Source: CAYRVX01 sp964642165 (GTDB lineage Bacteria > Planctomycetota > Phycisphaerae > SM23-33). From it: 7,931 bases of DNA. Below, piece after piece: positions 1 through 5,205 of the stretch (its first letter is position 1; each line of letters begins with the position of its first letter). The position numbers were made by a program, and so were the translations under genes. The notes beneath the pieces were generated by a model. The model had not been told where the DNA came from. It was given only the letters and a program-made list of their open reading frames with translations, and made no database searches. Location: assembly GCA_964642165.1 (NCBI GenBank), contig CAZXOC010000320.1, positions 1 through 7,931 of the forward strand, given 5' to 3'.

Positions 1-31
1 CCACCTGCGAGGTGCATACTACTGCCGTCGC

Positions 32-47
32 GCGGGGCAAGCCCCGC
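32..47. repeat. Short GC palindrome upstream of the DJ-1/PfpI gene
   Basis: Arms GCGGGGC (32-38) and GCCCCGC (41-47) are perfect inverted copies around AA. In RNA this would fold as about 6 bp with a 4-nt loop. It is followed by CGTTAAAC and not by a T tract, so it is a poor intrinsic terminator. A second small dyad, CACCT-GCG-AGGTG, lies at 2-14. The style (short GC arms, tiny loop, between genes) matches the palindromes at 758-840, so it may be another member of a dispersed repeat family. That link is an inference. Confidence 0.5.
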
Positions 48-125
48 CGTTAAACGAGCGCGGGCGCGCTGTGGGCGGTTCGCGGGACGGCCGCGGCGGC
101 GCGGGTCTTTGGCAAGGAGCACGCC

Positions 126-647
126 ATGACACTTCAGGGCAAGCGGATCGCCATTATGGTGGACGAGCAGTACCAGGAGATGGAGGTGTGGTACCCGTAC
201 TACCGGCTGGGCGAGGAGGGGGCGGAGGTGGTGCGCGTCGGGCCCGAGCGGGCCAAGACGTACGCCTCCAAGCTGGGCTATCCGTGCGTGGCGGACGCCG
301 CGGCCGCGGAGGTCCGGGGCGAGGAGTTCCACGCCGTCGTCATCCCCGGCGGCTGGGCGCCGGACTTTATGCGGCGCGACGAGTCGATGATCCGCTTCGT
401 CCGCCAGTGCGCCGACGCGGGGATCGTCCTGGCGGCGATCTGCCACGGCGGGTGGATGCTGTGCTGCACGGAGGCCCTCCGCGGGCGGCGTGCGACGAGC
501 TTCGTGGCCATCCGGCACGACATGATCAACGCGGGAGCCGACTGGGTCGACGAGGAGTGCGTGGTGGACGGGAACATCATCACGGCCCGCAAGCCGGACG
601 ACCTGCCGGCGTTCTGCCGGGCGATCATCGACGCGCTGGGCGGCTGA
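126..647 (+). CDS. DJ-1/PfpI-family protein (class I glutamine amidotransferase-like fold)
   Basis: The product is 173 aa, the usual size for a single-domain PfpI/DJ-1 protein. The core motifs are visible: VVIPGGWAPDFMR at about 71-83 and the nucleophile elbow AAICHGGWML at 103-112, with Cys106 as the probable nucleophile and His107 beside it. Glu18 or Glu20 near the N-terminus may be the acidic partner. Family members are described as intracellular peptidases, glyoxalase or deglycase enzymes, or stress-response chaperones; the sequence does not decide between these. It is probably cytoplasmic, with no signal peptide. Two further cysteines (113, 114) follow the nucleophile. The ATG is well supported: AAGGAG (114-119) sits six bases upstream, and KRIAIMV starts the first beta strand a few residues in. 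It is the only + strand gene and stands alone, convergent with the - strand operon. No clear promoter was seen. Confidence 0.93.
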   Translation: MTLQGKRIAIMVDEQYQEMEVWYPYYRLGEEGAEVVRVGPERAKTYASKLGYPCVADAAAAEVRGEEFHAVVIPGGWAPDFMRRDESMIRFVRQCADAGIVLAAICHGGWMLCCTEALRGRRATSFVAIRHDMINAGADWVDEECVVDGNIITARKPDDLPAFCRAIIDALGG

Positions 648-665
648 GCGGCGTGCAGACCGGAC

Positions 666-681
666 GCCCCCCTGCGGGGGC
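666..681. repeat. GC hairpin 19 bp after the DJ-1/PfpI stop codon
   Basis: GCCCCC (666-671) and GGGGGC (676-681) form a perfect 6-bp stem with loop CTGC. It is well placed to help end or stabilise the upstream transcript. It lacks a following T run, so it is not a classical intrinsic terminator. It could instead be another member of the local palindrome set. Confidence 0.4.
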
Positions 682-757
682 TCGGAATGCAGGCCCGTGC
701 CGGGTCCGAGCCGGCCCGGGAGCGGCGAGGGGGTCTCCCGCGAAGTGAGTTCCTTGC

Positions 758-840
758 GCCCCTCCGGGGCTGGGACCTTGTGGGCGTCGTGTTCCGTGGG
801 CTGACGCCCACGGCCAAATCCTTTCGCCCTTCCCGGGCTG
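758..840. repeat. Cluster of three GC palindromes (REP-like intergenic element)
   Basis: Three short dyads lie at regular spacing: GCCCC-TCC-GGGGC (758-770), CCGTGGGC-TGAC-GCCCACGG (794-813, perfect 8-bp stem) and TTTCGCCCTTCCCGGGCTGA (822-841, imperfect). The dyads are about 30-35 bp apart, joined by less GC-rich linkers such as CCAAATCC. From memory, alternating palindromes of this wording recur between genes in planctomycete genomes; this was not checked here. The position between two convergent genes is typical for such elements, and the hairpins could act as bidirectional transcription barriers. The 650-1011 stretch shows no credible coding gene: its open frames have no ribosome site and are a product of high GC. 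Confidence 0.6.
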
Positions 841-977
841 ACGGACGCTGGATCCTCCGGGCTGACGAACGCTGGATCGTCCAGGGGGACGAAGGCCAGA
901 TCGTCCGGGCTGACGAAGGCTGCATCGTCCGGGCTGGCCGGCGCCGTGTCGTCCGGGCCCACCAGCGCCGGACACGT
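834..977. repeat. 24-bp tandem repeat, about five to six units
   Basis: Contiguous 24-bp units start at 834, 858, 882, 906 and 930, and a decayed sixth at 954. The best-conserved part reads CGGGCTGACGAA followed by GCTGGATCGTC. Units 2 and 4 are nearly identical; units 5 and 6 keep mainly the CGGGC start, and unit 5 also the TCGTC end. Unit junctions form a dyad, TCGTC-CGGGCT-GACGA (perfect at 901-916). The first unit begins inside the last palindrome of the element at 758-840, which suggests it arose by tandem amplification of that element's edge. The period is a multiple of three, so five of the six frames would encode 8-residue repeats, but none has a start with a ribosome site. There are no spacers, so it is not a CRISPR array. 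Confidence 0.75.
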
Positions 978-1011
978 GCCGGCCCGCGGCTCAGACATCT
1001 CGGCGGACAGC

Positions 1012-3005
1012 TCAGTAGCGAGTAGTCCCCGGCGGCACGGGCGTGGAGGAATCCTCCAGGCGGAGCACCGGCTTGTGGGGGCTGTAGTACTTGGCCTTGG
1101 GCTTGGCGCTCGGCTTGGCGGGCTGGGGATTGGGGTCGTGGAAGGTCACCTTGGCCCGGCGGCGGAACGCGGCCGCGTCGATGTCGCCCGCGGCGAGGGC
1201 GTCGGCGTCGGACTTGGCGACCGAAACGACGAGCTGCTGCGGCAGGCGCGCCGGCGGGCCCGGCGCCGGTGCGACGCGGGCCGCGCCGGGCATGGCCCCC
1301 TTGGCGAGCAGGTCGAGAAGCGGCTTCGCGCGGTCGTACTGCCCCANNNNNNNNNNNNNNNNNNNNNNNNNNNNNNNNNNNNNNNNNNNNNNNNNNNNNN
1401 NNNNNNNNNNNNNNNNNNNNNNNNNNNNNNNNNNNNNNNNNNNNNNATGGCCCCCTTGGCGAGCAGGTCGAGAAGCGGCTTCGCGCGGTCGTACTGCCCC
1501 AGGGCCAGGTACGCCTGGAGCATCTGCCGGTAGAGGGCCTTCTGCGTCCCGGAGGGGAGGCGTTTCGTCTTGCCCGGGTCGAAGCTCAGCGCCTTGCGGT
1601 AGGCCTCCAGGGCCTTGGCATAGGCGCGATGCTTCATGTGGAGGTCGCCGGCGGATCGGCAGGTTTCCAGCCACGGGGATGTGCCGGACGACCGTGTCTC
1701 TCCGTTGGCGGCTTCGCTGTCGTACTCGATGTGGTCGCGGACGTCGCCGTAGTTGGTCGCGGAATCGTACGCGCGCGGGGCCGCCTGGGTCGAGACGCCC
1801 CCCCCCGTTGTTCCGACGGGCGCGGGCGGCGGATTGGCGAAGCTGACGGCCACGACGATCTCCTCCCCGGCCGAGAGGTGACGGAACTTGTGCCCGTGCT
1901 CCGCCAGGAGCTTCAGGATCGCGTCGACGACCTGCCGGCGCGTCGGAACGGAGCGGGCGCGGCGGACGAACGTCACGAGCCTCTCCTGCCCGCCCGGCGC
2001 GACAACGATGCTCGCGCTCTCCGTGAAGGCGCCGCCCTCGGGCCGCTTCGCCGTCGGGGCGGCGGGAGTCGCAAGAGGGCGCCTGACCGCCGGCGGGGCG
2101 CCGAGCGCGGGCGACGGCTCGGGGGCGACGGCCCTCTCGGGGAGTCCGGTTCCCGGCGCGAAGGCGCCCGGCTGGCCTCCCGCCGGCTTGGCCGGCTTGG
2201 GCGGCTTGAGCGGAGGGGGCGATTCCTTCGGCGGCGTCACGGGGGCAACGGGCGGCGGGGGCGAGCTCGGCGCTCGTGCCGACCCCCCGGGGGTCCTCAT
2301 CGCGCCGTAGCGCGTCGGACCCCGGCGCGGGCGCGACGGGCCACGGATCCGCCGGCGGATCTGCTGCCAGCGGTCGGGCTTGGGCTTGGCGGGCTGGGGC
2401 GGCGGCTTGGGGGCGGCCTTGCGCGGCACGGGCAGGCGGACCTGGTAGACGGCGCCCGTCTCGGGCAGGTGGACACCAAGGACCTCCCCCACGGCGTGCC
2501 CCCGGCCGGGCCGTCGCACCTCGGAGCCCGCGTCCGCCGAGCGGGCCGTCAGGAGGCCAAAGAGGGCGGCCACGCGCTTCCTGTACTCGTCGTACTCCCT
2601 GCCGGAGCCGTACATGTAGTCCCAACCGCCCTGCTGCGGCTCGGCCAGGAACTGCAACAGGCGTTCGCGGTCCGGGTCGGTCGCGACCGTCGGCTCGCCC
2701 AGGCGCATGCCGTGGAGGTAGTATTCCGTCCCGGTCGCCGCGCCCGTGCCGGGCGTGCGGTACAGGCCGGCGAGCGTCTCGGCCAGCAGGCGGCGCATGA
2801 TCTCGACGTCCTCGGCCATGGCGCGAAGCTCGTCCTCGCGCGTCGCGGCGCGGGCGCCCGCCGCAGGGGTCTCGTCCGCCGGCGCGGGGGTGCCCGGTTC
2901 GCTCGGTGCGGTTGGAGCCGCCCGCCCCTGGCCGAACGCGGCGCTTGCGGCCAGAAGGGCGGCCGCAACCGCCACGGAAGCTGCTCTGGTGCCGTCGTGT
3001 CTCAT
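1012..3005 (-). CDS. Exported TPR protein of an ECF sigma operon (interrupted by a scaffold gap)
   Basis: No named family was recognised. Read through the gap with the duplicated 55 bp and the Ns removed, the product is 612 aa. Residues 1-25 are a Sec signal peptide (basic start, AASVAVAAALLAASAAFG), so it is exported. About 52-85 is helical. About 174-222 (GVHLPETGAVYQVRLPVP, then DRWQQIRRRIRG) looks like a first conserved module. About 196-325 is rich in Pro, Ala and Lys. About 326-390 (VVDAILKLLAEHGHKFRHL, then EEIVVAVSF) is a second module. Two TPR-like helix pairs lie at about 451-477 and 490-518. The tail is Pro/Lys rich (PAKPSAKPKAKYY). ATG 3005 is supported by GAGGAGA (3011-3017), which overlaps the upstream stop, so translation is probably coupled to the anti-sigma gene. 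It is the last gene of the operon and probably an output or a sensor partner of the circuit. Its function is unknown. Confidence 0.82.
1292..1346. repeat. Left copy of the 55-bp duplication flanking the gap
   Basis: These 55 bases are identical to 1447-1501 on the other side of the N run. They encode the second TPR helix pair (QYDRAKPLLDLLAKGAM on the - strand). The most likely explanation is an unresolved contig overlap and not a biological repeat: 55 is a standard k-mer size of common short-read assemblers, and keeping one copy restores the reading frame. Confidence 0.9.
1347..1446. other. Scaffold gap of exactly 100 Ns
   Basis: One hundred Ns is the conventional placeholder for a gap of unknown length. 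The gap sits inside the exported TPR gene. The frames on its two sides differ by the remainder of 155 divided by 3, so deleting the Ns plus one 55-bp copy joins them into a single open frame ending at 1012. The true gap is therefore probably a negative one (an overlap). Confidence 0.97.
1447..1501. repeat. Right copy of the 55-bp duplication flanking the gap
   Basis: This is an exact copy of 1292-1346 directly against the right edge of the N run. It contains an in-frame ATG-like string on the + strand that has no meaning there. Treat the pair as one genomic sequence counted twice. Confidence 0.9.
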
Positions 3006-3017
3006 TGCCGTCTCCTC

Positions 3018-3668
3018 TCAGTTGTGGTGCTTGTCAGGACCCTTGCTGTAGCTGGCGAGGTGGTACAGGGCCGTCACGTCGCGGCTGATTTCGGTAATGC
3101 GGTCGCCGCTGATTCGCCGCGTTCGGGCGAGGCGCGCGTCGATCGCGGCGAGGCGGCGCCCCTGCTCCCGCTCGCGTCGATCCATCTCGTTCAGGGCGGC
3201 CTGGACGAGCTCGCCGAGGGCCTCGAGGCGATCGTCGTGGCTGTGGAGCGTCGGCCAGGGGTCCGCGCCGCCCGGCGCGGCCGCGCGAGCCACGCGTGCC
3301 GGCGCCGGGGAGGACGCCCCGCCCCAGCTCACGACGGCCGAACCCTCGCGCCATTCCACGCGCAGCGAGGCGGCGAACGACAGCCCGACCAGGAGGGCGA
3401 CTCCTGCCGCCACGGCAGCGCCCCAACGCCACCGGCGCCGCGATCGGTCCGCCCGGCGAGCGACGTGCCGGTACAGGCGCGCCAGATCGACGCGCGCGGC
3501 CGGCTCGGGCAGGGAGTCCAGCGCCGTTCGCGCGCCGGCGAGCTGCCGGCAGCGGCGCCGCAGGTCGGCGTCGTCGGCCAGGCGCCGCTCGAACTCGGCC
3601 CGGCGGGCGTCGGGCATCTCGCCGAAGAGGTACTCGACCGTCTCGCGTTCCAGCTCGTCTTGGTTCAT
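3018..3668 (-). CDS. Single-pass anti-sigma-factor-like membrane protein
   Basis: The product is 216 aa. Residues 1-45 (VEYLFGEMPDARRAEFERRL, then DADLRRRC) match the helical N-terminal pattern of anti-sigma domains, which bind an ECF sigma in the cytoplasm. Residues 71-81 are strongly basic (RRADRSRRRWR), and 83-102 form one membrane helix, so the N-terminus should face inward. Residues 103-216 would be outside the inner membrane, with a charged, probably coiled-coil stretch at about 145-185. The zinc-binding His-x3-Cys-x2-Cys signature is absent; only Cys40 remains, so it would be a zinc-free type. It overlaps the sigma gene by 4 bp (ATGA), which strongly supports a functional pair and translational coupling. 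The exported TPR gene begins 12 bp after its stop. A generic membrane protein remains possible, but the context makes anti-sigma the best call. Confidence 0.8.
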   Translation of the reverse strand: MNQDELERETVEYLFGEMPDARRAEFERRLADDADLRRRCRQLAGARTALDSLPEPAARVDLARLYRHVARRADRSRRRWRWGAAVAAGVALLVGLSFAASLRVEWREGSAVVSWGGASSPAPARVARAAAPGGADPWPTLHSHDDRLEALGELVQAALNEMDRREREQGRRLAAIDARLARTRRISGDRITEISRDVTALYHLASYSKGPDKHHN

Positions 3669-4225
3669 GATGCCAGATCCTCAGGTCGGATTCCTCGTCG
3701 CCGCAGCTCGTCGCGCAGCGCCCGCAGCGCCCGGTACGCGCGGGACTTGACCGTGCTGGGGCGCTGGCCCGTCGCATCGGCGACCTCCTGGAAGCTGAGG
3801 CGCCCGAAGTGCCTCAGGACCAGGACCTCTCGCAGCCGGCCGGGCAGGGCGGCGAGGGCGGCCTGCACGTGGCCGTTGAGCTCCTCGCGGCCGGCGAGGT
3901 CCGGCGGGGCGGGCGCCGGGGGCGGGGGCTTGGCCCGCTGGGGACGGCGCCGGCGCCGCCAGTAGTCCCGCGCGACGTTGAGGGCGATGCGGTACAGCCA
4001 CGTCGAGAACGCCGCGTCCGCCCGGTAGCGCTGCCGGGCCCGGTAGACCCGCAGGAACGTCTCCTGGCAGAGGTCTTCGACGTCGGCGTGGTTGTCGGCA
4101 AGGCGGGCCAGCACGCGCGCGGCGGGCCCTTCCCAGCGGCGCACGAGGGCCGCGAACGCCGCCTGGTCGCCCTCCCGGCAGCGGCGCATCAGCTCGTGGT
4201 CGCAATGCTCGCCCTGGTCAGCCAC
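3665..4225 (-). CDS. ECF (sigma-70 family) RNA polymerase sigma factor
   Basis: The product is 186 aa, typical for an ECF sigma factor, which has only regions 2 and 4. Region 2 spans about 21-94: DVEDLCQETFLRVYR (48-62) is the core-polymerase-binding 2.2 helix and FSTWLYRIALNVARDYW (73-89) is the -10-recognising 2.4 part. A Pro/Ala linker (99-108) follows. Region 4 spans about 119-173, with the -35-binding helix-turn-helix in LSFQEVADATGQRPSTVKSR (143-162). The start is GTG at 4225, chosen because AGGGA (4232-4236) lies six bases upstream and no better start keeps region 2 complete. It heads a three-gene operon with its presumed anti-sigma partner. The ECF-type promoter at 4259-4287 suggests that it transcribes its own operon. 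It acts on RNA polymerase in the cytoplasm; the inducing signal is unknown. Confidence 0.95.
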   Translation of the reverse strand: MADQGEHCDHELMRRCREGDQAAFAALVRRWEGPAARVLARLADNHADVEDLCQETFLRVYRARQRYRADAAFSTWLYRIALNVARDYWRRRRRPQRAKPPPPAPAPPDLAGREELNGHVQAALAALPGRLREVLVLRHFGRLSFQEVADATGQRPSTVKSRAYRALRALRDELRRRGIRPEDLAS

Positions 4226-4258
4226 GCTCTTTCCCTGTTACACGAAGCAGACACCCGT

Positions 4259-4287
4259 TTGGACGAAGCCAAATGGCGGAAAGTTGC
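4259..4287 (-). promoter_or_regulatory. ECF-type promoter of the sigma/anti-sigma/TPR operon
   Basis: On the - strand, GCAACTT (4281-4287) resembles the ECF -35 consensus GGAACTT, and CGTCCAA (4259-4265) resembles the ECF -10 type CGTCTAA. They are separated by 15 bp. The predicted transcription start is near 4252, leaving a leader of about 26 nt that contains the ribosome site before the GTG at 4225. A small dyad, TTTGG-ACGAAG-CCAAA (4258-4273), overlaps the -10, and ACGAAGC is repeated 21 bp apart (4242 and 4263). Autoregulation is the inference. The rest of the 130-bp gap between genes (4226-4355) shows nothing else clear. Confidence 0.6.
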
Positions 4288-4355
4288 GAGCGGGCTCGCG
4301 GCGGATCGCGGGCGTCGAGGTCCCCCGTTCGCGCCCCCGGCAGGCGGCCGGGCGG

Positions 4356-5081
4356 CTAGCGCAGCAAGGCCGTGCCGATGCGGAGGAGGGTGGCGCCTTC
4401 CTCGACGGCGACGGCGTAGTCCTGGCTCATGCCCATGGACAGGTGGCGGAAGTGCTCGCCGCCGATCCGGTCGTGTCGCATCTCCTCGAACAGCTCGCGA
4501 AGGCGGACGAACGCGGGGCGGGCCTTCTCGGGGTCGTCCACGAGCGGCGCCATCGTCATCAGCCCCCGCAGGCGGAGGTTCGGCAGCGTGCAGATCAGCT
4601 CGGCGAGGTGCGCCGCGGCCCCGACGGCAACGCCGAACTTCTGCTGCTCCTGCGAGCAGTTGACCTGGAGGAGGATGTCGGCGCTGCGCTGGAGGGGCTC
4701 GGCGCGATGGCTGATCTCCTCGGCGAGTCGCAGCGAGTCGACGGAGTGGATCATCTCCACGCAGGGCAGGGCGGTGCGGACCTTGTTTCGCTGGAGGTGC
4801 CCGATCATGTGCCACCGCACCTCCCCCGCCAGCGGGCTGCGCCGGCGCTGGACGTAGGCCTCGATCTCCGCCGCGCGCGCGGTGAGCTGCTGGGCGCGGT
4901 TCTCGCCCAGGTCGGTCAGGCCGGCCTCCAGGAGCTTCTTGACCGTCGCGACGTCCGCCTCCTTGGTGACCGCGACGAGGGCCACGTCCTCCGCCCGGCG
5001 GCCGACCTTCGCGCAGGCGGCCTCGATGTCCGCCCGGATCCGGGCGAGGTTCCGCTCGATTCTGGCCTTCGTTGCCGGCAT
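4356..5081 (-). CDS. yggS: YggS/PLPBP-family pyridoxal 5'-phosphate homeostasis protein
   Basis: The family consists of small cytoplasmic TIM-barrel proteins that bind PLP and balance vitamin B6 pools and linked amino-acid metabolism; no enzymatic reaction is established. From ATG 5081 the product is 241 aa, close to the family's roughly 230. Visible motifs are VAVTK with the probable PLP lysine Lys40, GENRAQQ (59-65), WHMIGHLQRNK (90-100), VNCSQEQQKFG, LRGLMTMAP, and the C-terminal phosphate-binding segments LSMGMSQDY (214-222) and GATLLRIGTAL (229-239). ATG 5081 is chosen because MPATKARIERNLARIRADI aligns with the usual family start; upstream starts (GTG 5159, ATG 5099) would add a residue string unlike the family. 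No Shine-Dalgarno site precedes it, and a promoter-like pair lies so close that the mRNA may be leaderless. It lies between unrelated genes, all on the same strand. Confidence 0.95.
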   Translation of the reverse strand: MPATKARIERNLARIRADIEAACAKVGRRAEDVALVAVTKEADVATVKKLLEAGLTDLGENRAQQLTARAAEIEAYVQRRRSPLAGEVRWHMIGHLQRNKVRTALPCVEMIHSVDSLRLAEEISHRAEPLQRSADILLQVNCSQEQQKFGVAVGAAAHLAELICTLPNLRLRGLMTMAPLVDDPEKARPAFVRLRELFEEMRHDRIGGEHFRHLSMGMSQDYAVAVEEGATLLRIGTALLR

Positions 5082-5089
5082 GGCGAGGG

Positions 5090-5118
5090 AGGATACCATC
5101 CCCGCGGGCGTCAGGCAA
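5090..5118 (-). promoter_or_regulatory. Candidate promoter placing yggS on a leaderless transcript
   Basis: On the - strand, TTGCCT (5113-5118; 4 of 6 bases of TTGACA) and TATCCT (5090-5095; 4 of 6 of TATAAT) are 17 bp apart. Transcription would start about 5081-5084, at or just before the A of ATG 5081. This fits the absence of a ribosome site. In sequence this GC-rich such a match can arise by chance, so it is only a candidate. Confidence 0.4.
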
Positions 5119-5168
5119 GGCCCCGGCCGGGCGGCGAGACAAAGGAGGCGTTCGGGCACCCCGGCGCA

Positions 5169-5182
5169 CCGGCCGCGGCCGG
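5169..5182. repeat. Perfect 14-bp GC palindrome downstream of the VWA gene
   Basis: CCGGCCGCGGCCGG is fully self-complementary and starts 24 bp beyond the VWA gene stop, in the 124-bp gap between it and yggS. It has no loop and no T tract, so an intrinsic terminator is not supported. In a GC-rich genome it may have no function. Confidence 0.3.
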
Positions 5183-5205
5183 CGGCGGGCCAGGGGCGGC
5201 GTCGC

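Noticed and set aside
834..977. CRISPR array
   Set aside because: The units are contiguous with no unique spacers, and no cas genes are present.
687..1025. Small + strand frame with an 8-residue repeat (RADERWIV type)
   Set aside because: The repeat comes from the 24-bp DNA tandem repeat and is open in most frames. No ribosome site precedes the start, the frame ends inside the convergent gene, and repeat units are not conserved in a codon-like way.
1292..1501. Target-site duplication or insertion sequence hidden in the N gap
   Set aside because: 55 bp is far longer than target duplications, both copies directly touch the Ns, and removing one copy plus the Ns restores the frame. An assembly artefact is simpler.
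1269..3965. Very long + strand open frame (898 codons) opposite the sigma operon
   Set aside because: It runs antisense through three well-supported genes, crosses the N gap, and its translation is Arg/Gly/Ala-rich without a recognisable domain. Stop codons are rare in all frames at this GC content.
5082..5159. Longer yggS start at GTG 5159 or ATG 5099
   Set aside because: No ribosome site is present at either, and the added N-terminus does not resemble the family, whose usual start aligns with ATG 5081.
5169..5182. Intrinsic terminator after the VWA gene
   Set aside because: The palindrome has no loop and no T tract follows on the - strand.
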